Shown: in pieces, positions 27,044 to 36,499 of the stretch
How positions within the stretch are numbered: the stretch's first letter is position 1
Layout of the letters: every line of letters begins with the position of its first letter
Origin: Methanococcus aeolicus Nankai-3
GTDB taxonomy: Archaea; AGJL01; Methanococci; Methanococcales; Methanococcaceae
DNA: 64,000 bases
Direction: 5' to 3'
Assembly: GCF_000017185.1 (NCBI RefSeq)
Contig: NC_009635.1
Location: 1 to 64,000, forward strand
Program-made: the position numbers and the translations under genes
Notes under the pieces: generated by a model
Databases searched by the model: none
What the model saw: only the letters and a program-made list of their open reading frames with translations
What the model was told of the DNA's origin: nothing

Positions 27044-29605
27044 ATGACTGATTTAATAATCTGCGAAAAACCGAATGTATCAAAAAAAATAGCCGATGCT
27101 CTTGGAAAACCTAAAAAGAAATCAAATGATGGGGTTCCATATTATGAAATAGAACGAAATGGAAAAAAAATAATTGTAGCATCTGCTGTTGGTCATTTAT
27201 ATACATTAGAGGAGAAAAAATCCGACGAAAAAGGAAAAAATAAAGGAAGAAATAGCTTTGGGAGATATCCTATTTTTGATATAAGGTGGGTGCCAGCTTC
27301 TACAATAAAAGGAAAGGAATATGTTCAAAAATACATAAATACATTAAATAAATTATCTAAGAAATCAAATGATTATTATATTGCTTCGGATTGGGATATT
27401 GAGGGGGAATTAATAGGTTATCATGCACTACGATATTGTTGTAATGAGGATAACGCAAAAAGAATGAGATTTTCATCACTTACTAAAAAGGATATTATTA
27501 AAGCATATGAGCAACCCGATAATATAGATTTTGGGCTTGTTGATGCAGGGGATACAAGGCATAGATTAGATTGGTATTATGGTATCAATATGTCTGTGGC
27601 ACTGATGCAATGTATAAGGTCAGTCAATAGATGGCATACAATGAGTACAGGGAGGGTTCAAGGTCCAGCATTATCTTTTTTAGTGGATAGGGAGCTTGAA
27701 ATAAGAAAATTTGTGCCTGTGCCATACTGGGTAATAGATGCAAATTTAAAAGATGGATTGATAGCAATACATGAAAAAGATAAATTTTGGGACGAAAAGG
27801 AAGCTAACACAATTTACAACAAAATAAAAGACGAGAAGGAAGCAATTGTAGCAAATGTTAAAAAAACTAAAAAAACAATTAAACCTAATCCGCCATTTGA
27901 TTTGGGGGCTCTCCAAAGAGAGGCACATAGAATATTTAAATTCTCACCAAAGAAAACTCAGGAAATCGCTCAGAAATTGTATGAAAAGGCAATTTGTTCA
28001 TATCCAAGAACAAGCTCCCAAAAACTTCCAAAAGATGATAATTATATTAATGACATATTAAATAAAGTTGTAAATCATAATATATATGGAAAATACGCAA
28101 AATCTATAATTGAGGAAGGAAGGAAACCTATTGAGGGGAAAAAGGACGACCCAGCTCACCCCGCAATTCATTTTGTGGATACTCCAAAAGAGGAGCTCCC
28201 ACCAGAGGAACAAAAATTATATGATTTAATTGTAAGAAGAACTCTTGCCGTATTTTGGGATAATGCTGAAAGAGAATATAGCAATATATCGTTGGACATA
28301 GGAGGGGAGATTTTTAAACTTAGTGGCTCACGAACCATTAAAGAAGGTTGGCATGAAATATATTATTTCACTAAATTTGATGAGACGGAGCTCCCTGCCC
28401 TAAGAAAAAATAATAAAATTGTCGTAGAAAAAATCAATATTGAGGAAAAGGAGACCAAACCGCCAAAAAGATATACAATGTCTTCAATTATTAAAGAGCT
28501 TGAAAATAGGGAGCTTGGAACAAAATCCACCCGAGCTGACATTGTAGAAAAATTGGTAAAAAGAGGCTACTTAATAGAGGATAATTCTTTAACTGTGACG
28601 GATTTAGGTATTGGAGTAATAGAAGTTCTTAAAAAATACTGTCCCGAGATTATAGACGAGCAAATGACAAGAGAGCTTGAAAAGAAATTGGATAGATTGC
28701 AAAAAAGAACCATAAAAAAAGAAACAGTTTTAAAGGATGCCGAAAAGAAATTAACGGCGATACTTAATGAAGTTAAGAAAAAGGAAAAAGAAATAGGGGC
28801 TGAATTGGTTGAAAAAGTAGATGCCACAAATAAAACACTTCAAACCATAGGTAAATGTGAATGTGGAGGGGATTTGGGAATAATCAGAATAAAAAATAAA
28901 AGAAGATTTGTAGGTTGCTCTAACTATCCAGAATGCACCATTGCATACCCATTACCTGCCAAGGGAAGAATTAAAATACCAAATGAAGTTTGTGAGGTTT
29001 GTGGAAAACCTATGTTATTAATTGATAATCAAAAACTTTGTGTAAATACAGATTGTCCTTCAAAAATATCCGAAGAAGATAAAAAAGAATTGGAAAAATT
29101 GGAGAAAAGCGAAAAACCATGCCCAAAATGTGATGGAACACTTACAGTGAAAAAAGGAGTTTATGGTGTATTTTTAGGTTGCTCTAACTATCCAAAATGT
29201 AAATACACTGAAAAATTACATAGTAAGAAAGAAGATTCCGAAATTACTGTTGTTGGTGAATGTCCAGACTGTGGAGGGGATTTGGTGATTAAAAAAGGTA
29301 GATTTGGAGAATTTATAGCCTGTTCCAACTATCCAAAATGTAAGCACACTGAAAAGATTAAAAAAGATGGTAAAAGCAATGCCAAAGCCACCAAAACAGA
29401 AAAAACAGAAACTAAAACCACCAAAAAGAAATCCACAAAAGGAAGCACAACAAAGGAAAAGAAAAAACCAGATAATTCAAACGAAGTTGGTGAATGTCCA
29501 GACTGTGGAGGGGATTTGGTGATTAAAAAAGGTAGATTTGGAGAATTTATAGCCTGTTCCAACTATCCAAAATGTAAGCACACTGAAAAGATTAAAAAAG
29601 ATTAA
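27044..29605 (+). CDS. topA: DNA topoisomerase I (type IA) with repeated zinc ribbons
   Basis: An 853-residue type IA topoisomerase. The Toprim domain begins ICEKPNVSKKIADAL and has SDWDIEGELIGYH near residue 112; the catalytic Tyr is about residue 320 in SYPRTSSQKLP. The C-terminal 250 residues carry about five tetra-Cys zinc ribbons (CPKCDG, CSNYPKC types). Two of these, at 29252-29368 and 29486-29602, are identical over 117 bp and separated by exactly 39 codons rich in Lys/Thr. The protein ends directly after the second copy. It relaxes negative supercoils. The divergent aCPSF2-like gene lies 193 bp upstream. Confidence 0.95.
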   Translation: MTDLIICEKPNVSKKIADALGKPKKKSNDGVPYYEIERNGKKIIVASAVGHLYTLEEKKSDEKGKNKGRNSFGRYPIFDIRWVPASTIKGKEYVQKYINTLNKLSKKSNDYYIASDWDIEGELIGYHALRYCCNEDNAKRMRFSSLTKKDIIKAYEQPDNIDFGLVDAGDTRHRLDWYYGINMSVALMQCIRSVNRWHTMSTGRVQGPALSFLVDRELEIRKFVPVPYWVIDANLKDGLIAIHEKDKFWDEKEANTIYNKIKDEKEAIVANVKKTKKTIKPNPPFDLGALQREAHRIFKFSPKKTQEIAQKLYEKAICSYPRTSSQKLPKDDNYINDILNKVVNHNIYGKYAKSIIEEGRKPIEGKKDDPAHPAIHFVDTPKEELPPEEQKLYDLIVRRTLAVFWDNAEREYSNISLDIGGEIFKLSGSRTIKEGWHEIYYFTKFDETELPALRKNNKIVVEKINIEEKETKPPKRYTMSSIIKELENRELGTKSTRADIVEKLVKRGYLIEDNSLTVTDLGIGVIEVLKKYCPEIIDEQMTRELEKKLDRLQKRTIKKETVLKDAEKKLTAILNEVKKKEKEIGAELVEKVDATNKTLQTIGKCECGGDLGIIRIKNKRRFVGCSNYPECTIAYPLPAKGRIKIPNEVCEVCGKPMLLIDNQKLCVNTDCPSKISEEDKKELEKLEKSEKPCPKCDGTLTVKKGVYGVFLGCSNYPKCKYTEKLHSKKEDSEITVVGECPDCGGDLVIKKGRFGEFIACSNYPKCKHTEKIKKDGKSNAKATKTEKTETKTTKKKSTKGSTTKEKKKPDNSNEVGECPDCGGDLVIKKGRFGEFIACSNYPKCKHTEKIKKD
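29252..29368 (+). repeat. 117-bp perfect direct repeat in topA, copy 1
   Basis: Encodes the zinc ribbon beginning VGECPDCGG and ending EKIKKD. Base-for-base identical by my reading to 29486-29602, offset 234 bp (78 codons). See the topA entry. Confidence 0.9.
29486..29602 (+). repeat. 117-bp perfect direct repeat in topA, copy 2
   Basis: Identical partner of 29252-29368; it ends with the last sense codon of topA. Lack of synonymous differences points to a recent duplication or gene conversion. Confidence 0.9.
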
Positions 29606-29700
29606 ACAATTTATATTATGGGACCTCCAAAATGTTCTGAAATAAAATTAGTTTAGAATTTTAAGATTTACGAATTATTAATATATATGGATATGATATT

Positions 29701-30714
29701 ATGAAAGATTTAAGACCTATAATATGGGATAATGAAAAAAATCAATTGATATTAATTGACCAGAGAAAACTACCAAATAGTTTGGAATATTTTGTATGTA
29801 AAACCTATGAAGATGTTGCATTTGCAATTAAAGATATGGTTGTTAGGGGAGCTCCTGCAATAGGCGTATCTGCGGCTTATGGAATGGCACTTGCTGAATT
29901 AAATAACAACAATATCGCTTGCGGTAGCAAGCGAGCAACGAAAACCAAAGGTTTTCGTCTAATAGAAAAAGCACACAATGAGTTAAAAAACACAAGACCA
30001 ACAGCCGTAAATTTATTTTGGGCTTTGGATAGATGTATGGAAGCATACAAAAACAATAAATCAATATTAAACGAAGCAAAAGAAATACATAATGAAGACA
30101 TAGAAATATGTAAAAAAATAGGGCAAATAGGGGAAAAAATAATAAATGACGGAGATACAATTTTAACACATTGCAATGCGGGAGCTTTGGCAACTTCGGC
30201 ATATGGAACAGCTTTAAGTGTGATTAGATTTGCCCACTATAACAACAAAAAAATCAGCGTCATAGCAGATGAAACCAGGCCCCGATTACAGGGGGCAAAT
30301 CTAACGGCTTATGAGTTAAATTATGAAAATATACCTGTTAAAGTAATAACTGATAATACCGCAGGATTTTTAATGAAAATGGGAAAAATAGATAAAATAA
30401 TTGTAGGGGCAGATAGAATATTAAAAGATTATACGGTATTTAATAAAATTGGGACATATTCTCTTGCAGTGTTGGCAAAATATCATAATGTGCCTTTTTA
30501 TGTGGGAGCTCCCTACTCTACATTTGATTATGAAAATAGCATTGAAGATATTATAATTGAAGAAAGAGACGAAAAAGAAGTAAAATATATAAACAATATA
30601 AATATTATGCCAGAAGGCGTTTCTGTGTATAATTATGCTTTTGATAGCACACCTGCGGAATTAATTACTGGAATAATCACAGAAAAAGAAATAATTTATC
30701 CAAATAAAAAATAA
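29701..30714 (+). CDS. mtnA: Methylthioribose/deoxyribose-1-phosphate isomerase family protein
   Basis: A 337-residue eIF2B-like aldose-ketose isomerase. Key motifs are VVRGAPAIGVSAAYG (about residue 45; Gly-Ala-Pro encoded by GGAGCTCC), the catalytic Cys in THCNAGALATSAYGTAL (about 157), the Asp/Glu region ETRPRLQGANLTAYEL and VGADRI. In methanogens it is linked to salvage of S-adenosylmethionine by-products. Residues about 72-86 (ACGSKRATKTKGFR) are encoded by two hairpin modules (29915-29934 and 29939-29957) not expected in the family, so this loop looks like an in-frame insertion. A GATATT precedes the ATG; no strong ribosome site. Confidence 0.9.
   Translation: MKDLRPIIWDNEKNQLILIDQRKLPNSLEYFVCKTYEDVAFAIKDMVVRGAPAIGVSAAYGMALAELNNNNIACGSKRATKTKGFRLIEKAHNELKNTRPTAVNLFWALDRCMEAYKNNKSILNEAKEIHNEDIEICKKIGQIGEKIINDGDTILTHCNAGALATSAYGTALSVIRFAHYNNKKISVIADETRPRLQGANLTAYELNYENIPVKVITDNTAGFLMKMGKIDKIIVGADRILKDYTVFNKIGTYSLAVLAKYHNVPFYVGAPYSTFDYENSIEDIIIEERDEKEVKYINNINIMPEGVSVYNYAFDSTPAELITGIITEKEIIYPNKK
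29915..29957 (+). repeat. Two hairpin modules inserted in frame in mtnA
   Basis: Module one (29915-29934) has 8-bp arms TCGCTTGC/GCAAGCGA. Module two (29939-29957) has arms CGAAAACC/GGTTTTCG and matches the module at 42618-42637 at the end of the tnpB element. Both are in the coding strand and preserve the frame. Confidence 0.75.
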
Positions 30715-30800
30715 TAAATATATAAATAATAAATATATAATACAAATATCAAAATATAAAATTATTATAAAATTATAAAAACTAAATAAGGAGATATAAA

Positions 30801-32117
30801 ATGTATGCATTAGGCGATTGGAGAAGAACACATTATTCATCAGAAGTAAATTCAGAAATGGACGGTCAAGAAATTATAATTATGGGCTGGAATCATTCTA
30901 TAAGAAAATTAGGAAAATTAGTATTTATTATATTGAGAGATAGGGAAGGAACTATACAAATAGTAGCACCAAAACAGAAAGTATCAGAAGAAACATTTGC
31001 AACGGCGAAATCACTTGGAAAAGAAGATGTAATGGCAATTAAAGGAAAAGTTGTAGCAAATGAAAAGGCACCTGCTGGATTTGAAGTAATTCCTATTGAA
31101 ATAAAAATATTAAACAAAGCAGATACTCCTCTTCCATTGGACCCATCGGAAAAGGTTTCCGCAGATATTGATACAAGATTGGATAAAAGATTTTTAGATT
31201 TAAGAAGACCAAAAATACAATCATTATTTAAATTAAGGTCTGAGGTATTAAAATCTATTAGAAATACTTTTCATGACAACGGATTTATTGATGTAGATAC
31301 CCCAAAACTTGTAGCAAGTGCAACAGAGGGAGGAACAGAATTATTCCCAATATCATACTTTGATAAAGAGGCGTTTTTAGGACAAAGCCCACAGTTATAT
31401 AAACAAATGATGATGGCAGCAGGATTTGACAGAGTATTTGAAATTGGACCAATATTTAGGGCAGAAGAGCACAACACAAGAAGACATTTAAATGAGGCAA
31501 TCTCAATTGACTGTGAAATGTCATTTGCAGACGAAAAAGATGCTATGGAAATACTTGAAAAGGTTATTAATAACGCATTTACCGATATCTATAATAATAA
31601 TCAGAAGGAGCTCCAAACACTTGGTATTGATTTAAAAGTTCAAGAAACACCATTCCCAAGAATAGAATATACCGAAGCTGTTGATATGGTAAATGCAAAA
31701 GGTGTTGAAATGGAATGGGGAGAAGACTTCTCCAGACCAGCAGAGGCGGCATTGGGAGAAATGATGGATGGATTTTACTTTATAACCGATTGGCCAACTG
31801 AAATAAGACCATTTTATACATTGCCAAATGAGGACAACCCAAAATTATGTAAGGCTTTTGACTTAATGTATAAAGATTTGGAAATATCCTCAGGAGCTCA
31901 AAGAAATCATAAATATGATTTACTTGTGGAGGGAATAAAAAGAATGGGACTTAATCCAGAAGGATTTGGAACATACTTAGAGGCATTTAAATATGGTATG
32001 CCCCCACACTCTGGTTGGGGAGTAGGTATTGAAAGACTTATGATGATTATGGCATGCCAGCAAAATATTAGGGAGTGTGTTTTATTCCCAAGAGATAGGC
32101 AAAGATTAACACCATAA
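30801..32117 (+). CDS. aspS: Aspartyl-tRNA synthetase (archaeal type)
   Basis: A 438-residue class II synthetase with an N-terminal OB fold (about 1-105) for the anticodon and no bacterial GAD insert. Motif 2 is [14 protein letters not shown] (about 214), and motif 3 is [11 protein letters not shown] near the C-terminus. It charges tRNA-Asp and, in many archaea lacking AsnRS, also tRNA-Asn; discrimination cannot be judged here. AAGGAGATATA precedes the ATG. The MIP18-like gene follows 85 bp later on the same strand. Confidence 0.95.
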   Translation: MYALGDWRRTHYSSEVNSEMDGQEIIIMGWNHSIRKLGKLVFIILRDREGTIQIVAPKQKVSEETFATAKSLGKEDVMAIKGKVVANEKAPAGFEVIPIEIKILNKADTPLPLDPSEKVSADIDTRLDKRFLDLRRPKIQSLFKLRSEVLKSIRNTFHDNGFIDVDTPKLVASATEGGTELFPISYFDKEAFLGQSPQLYKQMMMAAGFDRVFEIGPIFRAEEHNTRRHLNEAISIDCEMSFADEKDAMEILEKVINNAFTDIYNNNQKELQTLGIDLKVQETPFPRIEYTEAVDMVNAKGVEMEWGEDFSRPAEAALGEMMDGFYFITDWPTEIRPFYTLPNEDNPKLCKAFDLMYKDLEISSGAQRNHKYDLLVEGIKRMGLNPEGFGTYLEAFKYGMPPHSGWGVGIERLMMIMACQQNIRECVLFPRDRQRLTP

Positions 32118-32202
32118 AAACCAAAACACATAAATGAAATAATAAAAATAATAAATATTAAATTATAAATGAAATAATAAAATTTTGCAAGTGGTGAATA
32201 AT

Positions 32203-32505
32203 ATGGTTTCAAAAGAGGACATAATCGAAGCATTAAAAAAAGTAGCAGACCCACATATGGGAATAAGTATTGTTGAGATGGGATTAGTTCATAATATAGA
32301 AATTGACGATGAGGACAATGTTTCATTTGAATTTATGCCAACAAATCCCGGATGTATGAGTGTTATGATGATGGCAGCAGATGCTAAGGAAGTAACCAAA
32401 GCAGTTGAAGGAGTAAAATCTGTTAAAGTAACTGTAAAAGGACATATGATGGAAGAAGATATAAATGAAATATTAAATGAAGAAGTTAAAGAAGAGAATA
32501 AATAA
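32203..32505 (+). CDS. MIP18/DUF59 family Fe-S assembly protein
   Basis: A 100-residue protein. The frame opens at TTG 32185, but GTGGTGAAT just before ATG 32203 fixes the start. It has the DUF59 core: an N-terminal helix ending ADPHMGISIVEMGLV, and the conserved Cys in PTNPGCMSVMMMAADA. Relatives (SufT, CIA2/MIP18) help insert or transfer iron-sulfur clusters. It lies downstream of aspS and may be co-transcribed. The T-rich sequence after it (32519-32590) suggests termination. Confidence 0.85.
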   Translation: MVSKEDIIEALKKVADPHMGISIVEMGLVHNIEIDDEDNVSFEFMPTNPGCMSVMMMAADAKEVTKAVEGVKSVKVTVKGHMMEEDINEILNEEVKEENK

Positions 32506-32624
32506 AATATGATTAAGATAAAATATTTATTATTCTATTTTAAATTATTTTTTTAGAAATTTTCTATATTTTTTATATTATATTGTTGTTATTATATTTG
32601 GATATTACTATTGGGTAAGTTACC

Positions 32625-32679
32625 ATAATTTCCTTCGGAAATTATCTAATTCCTACGGAATTCACAAATCTTTGATTTG
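32625..32679 (+). repeat. Cluster of three hairpin modules upstream of hisS
   Basis: Three short palindromes lie in a row: ATAATTTCCTTCGGAAATTAT (32625-32645, arms of nine), AATTCCTACGGAATT (32648-32662) and CAAATCTTTGATTTG (32665-32679). The last type is also found at 60.5 and 61.0 kb inside a gene. The cluster is flanked by GGGTAAGTTA and GGGTAGGTTA and sits in the hisS leader, 70 bp before the start. Confidence 0.65.
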
Positions 32680-32748
32680 GGTAGGTTATTTTATATATTT
32701 ATTTTATATATTTTATTTTTTATCATATCAAACCGAACAGGTGGAATA

Positions 32749-34005
32749 ATGTTTAACAGACCAAAAGGAACAAGAGATTTTGCACCAAGTGAAATGAAAA
32801 AAAGAAAAATAATTGAAAATAAATTAAAAAGCGTATTTATGGCATATAATTTCAATGAGATAAACACCCCCACATTTGAATATTTTGAATTATTATCTAA
32901 AAAAACAGGGGAAGACATAAGAAAACAATTATTTGTATTTAAAGACCATGGAAATAGGGAAATGGGACTTAGACCAGAAATAACCTCCTCAGTGGTTAGA
33001 TTTTATATAAATGAGCTCAAAAATCTCCCGAAACCTCAAAAATTATTTTATTTTGCCAACTGTTTTAGGTATGAACAGCCACAGGCAGGAAGATATAGGG
33101 AATTTTGGCAAATGGGATGCGAGTTATTGGGTAGTAAAAATCCCATAGCAGATGCAGAAGTTATAAATTTAGCTATGGACGGATTGAATAAAATAAATAT
33201 GGATTATGAAATACACATAGGACATTTGGGAGTTTTAAAAGGTGTATTTGAAGAATTTGGGCTTACAGAAGATGAAGAATTAAAAATAAGGCGATTAATC
33301 GATAAAGAAGATTATGAGAATTTAGAAAAATGTTTAATTGAATTGGAGGAAAACAAAAATATAATTATAAAAGATATTATATTCTCTGTTTTAAACTCAA
33401 AGGGGACTGTGGAGGAAGTAATTGGTAATTTAAAAGAAATATTGAAAAATTACCCAAAATCAATTGAGGCACTGAATAATTTAGAAGAAATTATGGAATT
33501 TGTAAAACGAAATAACTATATTATAAATTTAGGAATAGCAAGGGGATTGGACTATTATACTGGAATGGTATTTGAAGTATATGGTAAAAAAGAAGGAGCT
33601 CGGCAGGTATGCGGTGGCGGTAGATATGACAATTTAATAGAATTATTTGAGGGAGCTCCCACGCCTGCGGTAGGTTTTGCCTACGGATTTGATAGAATTA
33701 TGTTAAATATTGACGATTTTGAAGTTGAAGATAAACGAATATTGATAGTACCAATTAAAAAAGATAAAAAACTTTTAAAGGAATGTTTAATCATTGCCGA
33801 TAAATTAAGAGAAATGGAAAAAATTGTAGAAGTAGATTTAATGAATAGAAAATTAAATAAAGCTTTGAATTATGCCAATACCGTTGGAATTAGTAAGGTA
33901 ATAATGATAGGGGAAAAAGAATTAAATGAACGAAAAATTTCCATAAAAGATATGGAAACAGGAGAACAAAAATTGATTGATTTGGAGGAATTAAGCAATA
34001 TTTAA
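32749..34005 (+). CDS. hisS: Histidyl-tRNA synthetase
   Basis: A 418-residue class II synthetase. The start at ATG 32749 is set by CAGGTGGAATA; the longer frame from 32677 would add a hydrophobic peptide encoded by the AT-rich leader. It begins [16 protein letters not shown], as usual. Motif 2 is [16 protein letters not shown] (about 105), the HisA box is [13 protein letters not shown] (about 262), and motif 3 is [12 protein letters not shown] (about 310). The C-terminal anticodon-binding domain is present. A T-rich tract follows the stop. Confidence 0.95.
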   Translation: MFNRPKGTRDFAPSEMKKRKIIENKLKSVFMAYNFNEINTPTFEYFELLSKKTGEDIRKQLFVFKDHGNREMGLRPEITSSVVRFYINELKNLPKPQKLFYFANCFRYEQPQAGRYREFWQMGCELLGSKNPIADAEVINLAMDGLNKINMDYEIHIGHLGVLKGVFEEFGLTEDEELKIRRLIDKEDYENLEKCLIELEENKNIIIKDIIFSVLNSKGTVEEVIGNLKEILKNYPKSIEALNNLEEIMEFVKRNNYIINLGIARGLDYYTGMVFEVYGKKEGARQVCGGGRYDNLIELFEGAPTPAVGFAYGFDRIMLNIDDFEVEDKRILIVPIKKDKKLLKECLIIADKLREMEKIVEVDLMNRKLNKALNYANTVGISKVIMIGEKELNERKISIKDMETGEQKLIDLEELSNI

Positions 34006-34084
34006 TTTTTTTTATTTTTTTATTTCACTTTTGTATTTTAGTAGATAAGTATGTCAAAACTGTATATCTATATAGTATGTGTAC

Positions 34085-34612
34085 TTATAGTCCAAGTTCT
34101 TTTTGTATGGCATCTGCATCGATATCGCTTATTGGAGTTAAACTATTTCGTAAATGGTAGGATACAATTATTTTACCAGTGTCAACTCTTTTAATCTCTA
34201 AATCTTGCAAATTTTTTAAACTTAATGTATTATGGGATACTCCAAGAAGTTTGGTTTCAACCCTTACAGGATATGTTTCGGGAAGCCCATCATTCCATTC
34301 TTCAATTACTGTATTGTCAATATATGGCTTATCAATGGCCACTACAATCTTTCTTATACCAATCCCTTTATAATAGATAAACAATCGCGTACCTTTATCA
34401 ATATATTCTCGAGCGATTTTCTCTGCTTTTAGAGGCACGCCAATAAGTCTGCTGTAAATATCATTTTTATCATGTTCTTTTGTCATACATACTATCACAG
34501 CATCCTCAGTAAATTGTATGGGATCATCTACTATAATTTTAAGTGTGTCTTTTTTACTCTTTTTATCGGACTTTTTCTTATTTTTTTCATTGGTATTCAT
34601 AATTGTGTCCAT
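34085..34612 (-). CDS. Conserved-looking protein of unknown function
   Basis: A 175-residue soluble protein I do not recognise. The first 25 residues are Lys/Ser/Asn-rich and probably disordered; residues 26-175 alternate strands and helices (DDPIQFTEDAVIVCM, RLFIYYKGIGIRKIVVAI, VETKLLGVSHNTLSL). There are no Cys pairs, membrane segments or nucleotide motifs. GGGGGAAG lies before the ATG. Codon use resembles neighbours. The upstream region holds a 7-bp-arm inverted repeat (34652-34669) that could be an operator. Confidence 0.6.
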   Translation of the reverse strand: MDTIMNTNEKNKKKSDKKSKKDTLKIIVDDPIQFTEDAVIVCMTKEHDKNDIYSRLIGVPLKAEKIAREYIDKGTRLFIYYKGIGIRKIVVAIDKPYIDNTVIEEWNDGLPETYPVRVETKLLGVSHNTLSLKNLQDLEIKRVDTGKIIVSYHLRNSLTPISDIDADAIQKELGL

Positions 34613-34945
34613 TATTACTTCCCCCTATAGTATTGCGGTTAATCTGAAAGTACTTTGTAGTCACAAAGTGATTACACTACTAATTCTAAAGTAGATTATA
34701 CAAGTATATATAATTTACCTTTCCAATCGCGATTAATTTTGCTTAAAACATGCCATGGCGGTGGAGAGATAACACTTATTTACAAAAAAGTAGTAGGATT
34801 GTAAGATATTTAAGTAACAAGCATATATTTTGATTAAATGACAGTGTAGGTTATAGACTTAATATAATCAAATTTAATAGCATACTTTGGTTCGATGAAG
34901 ATTAAAACTGTTAAATATATAGAATATTTATGATTATCTATTCAA
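34613..34945. promoter_or_regulatory. Intergenic region with candidate operator
   Basis: A 333-bp non-coding stretch upstream of the unknown gene and downstream of the phosphohexomutase gene. The inverted repeat ACTTTGT-AGTC-ACAAAGT is at 34652-34669, overlapped by a longer GTAGT...ACTAC pair. The reverse-strand sequence AAATTATATATACTTG (about 34695-34712) is a TATA candidate for the unknown gene. The half nearest the phosphohexomutase shows no feature I can name. Confidence 0.4.
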
Positions 34946-36265
34946 CTATTCAATAATTCCTTTAACTTCTTCAATTTTTTCATTCATGAGCTCTTTACTA
35001 TCTGCTTCTAAATTTAACCTTAAAAGTGGCTCTGTATTGGATAACCTAACATTGAACCACCAGTTATCGCAATATATAGATAATCCGTCTATTTTTTCAA
35101 TTTTACAATTTTTATATTTATTTTCAATTTTATTTAATATTTCTTGCTGGTCTTTTACTTTAAAGTTTATCTCTCCGCTGTGGAAGTATTTTTTATATTC
35201 CTTTGATAGTTCAGAAAGTGTTTTTCCCATATCCTCCATAGCAGACAATATATAATTTAGTGCCAACAATGGACTTTCAACATATCCAACTTCTTTAAAA
35301 TAGAAATGATTTGACAGTTCCCCTGCAAATTCTGCATCTACTTCATGCATAAGTTTTTTTATAAAATAGTGACCCACCCTGGTTTTTAAGGGAGCTCCCC
35401 CATATTCATTAATTACTTCTTCAACTATTTTACTACATCTTAAATCATAAACTATTTTTAATTTTTCATTTTTTTCTTTTAGGAGCTCCATAGCTATAAG
35501 GAGCGTTAAAATGTCCCCCTGTAAAACTTCCCCTTTTTCGTCAATTATTCCAATTCTATCTCCATCTCCATCGAAAATAACCCCCATATCACAGTTGTTA
35601 TGTTTAACTGTGTTTATTATGTCCATTAGGCATTCTTTTTTTAGTGTGTCGGGTTCATGGGCGGGAAATGTTCCATCTGGGAAATCATTTATTAATATGC
35701 CGTTTATTAATAATTTAGATAATACTTCTTTTTCAGCTATTGCTGTGCTACCATTTGCAAAATCTACGGCTATTTTTTTGTTGCTGGTATTGCATCTATT
35801 TAAAAAGAAGTCCATATATTTAGATTTTATATCTACGACAATATCTTTTAAATCCATTTTTTTAATTTTTTCTTTTGTTTCTTCTGTTAATTCATATTCA
35901 TTAAATATTTTTATTAATTCTTCTGTTGGGGATATTGGTATTACATTTTTATCACACATTTTAAATCCTGTGTATTTTGCAGGGTTGTGTGATGCCGTTA
36001 ATATTACTCCTAAATCATAATTATCTTTTGTTCCAAAATATATTGTTGGTGTGGATATTGTACCACAATAGGATACCTTTACCCCCTCCTCCATTAGTCC
36101 ATAAATAAATGGCTTTACTAATTCCTTTGAGCCAATTCTTACATCATTTCCAACCAATACGGTATTGTATCGTTTTCCGATCGATTTCCCCAATGAATAG
36201 GCAAATTTTTCGTCAATTTGTTCTTGATATACTCCCCTAATATCATACGCCTTAAATACTGTCAT
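34946..36265 (-). CDS. Phosphomannomutase/phosphoglucomutase family enzyme
   Basis: A 439-residue alpha-D-phosphohexomutase. The phosphoserine loop is TASHNPAKYTGFKM (Ser near residue 91), the metal loop DGDGDRIG near 235, the sugar loop GELSNHFYF near 315, and the C-terminal phosphate-binding segment SNTEPLLRLNLEAD. It interconverts hexose 1- and 6-phosphates for glycogen and surface-glycan sugar nucleotides. Substrate choice (Man, Glc or GlcN) cannot be decided from these motifs. The gene stands alone on the minus strand, divergent from purA. Confidence 0.9.
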   Translation of the reverse strand: MTVFKAYDIRGVYQEQIDEKFAYSLGKSIGKRYNTVLVGNDVRIGSKELVKPFIYGLMEEGVKVSYCGTISTPTIYFGTKDNYDLGVILTASHNPAKYTGFKMCDKNVIPISPTEELIKIFNEYELTEETKEKIKKMDLKDIVVDIKSKYMDFFLNRCNTSNKKIAVDFANGSTAIAEKEVLSKLLINGILINDFPDGTFPAHEPDTLKKECLMDIINTVKHNNCDMGVIFDGDGDRIGIIDEKGEVLQGDILTLLIAMELLKEKNEKLKIVYDLRCSKIVEEVINEYGGAPLKTRVGHYFIKKLMHEVDAEFAGELSNHFYFKEVGYVESPLLALNYILSAMEDMGKTLSELSKEYKKYFHSGEINFKVKDQQEILNKIENKYKNCKIEKIDGLSIYCDNWWFNVRLSNTEPLLRLNLEADSKELMNEKIEEVKGIIE

Positions 36266-36411
36266 ATTCTATTACCTCATATTCTCGTTTTTAATAAAAA
36301 TAAATTAATAATTAGTGTATATTAAAAGTAGGCACACATTAATTATATACTATAAGGTATTTTGATGTATTGGGATATTATAATAATAGAAATATTTAAA
36401 TATCGTCGTGT

Positions 36412-36476
36412 TAAACCTATTAGAGGTTAAATATAATAAAAATCGACAAACATCGTTATAAATAAAGTTGTCGATT
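36412..36476 (+). promoter_or_regulatory. Structured leader of purA
   Basis: Two inverted repeats precede the purA ribosome site: AAACCT/AGGTT around 36413-36428 and the 9-bp arms AATCGACAA (36441-36449) / TTGTCGATT (36468-36476) with an 18-base loop. GGAGGT at 36486-36491 follows ten bases later. TATA-like AAATATTTAAATAT lies near 36391. The hairpin could be an operator or an RNA element for purine control. Confidence 0.45.
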
Positions 36477-36499
36477 GACTCTATAAGGAGGTCTAATAT

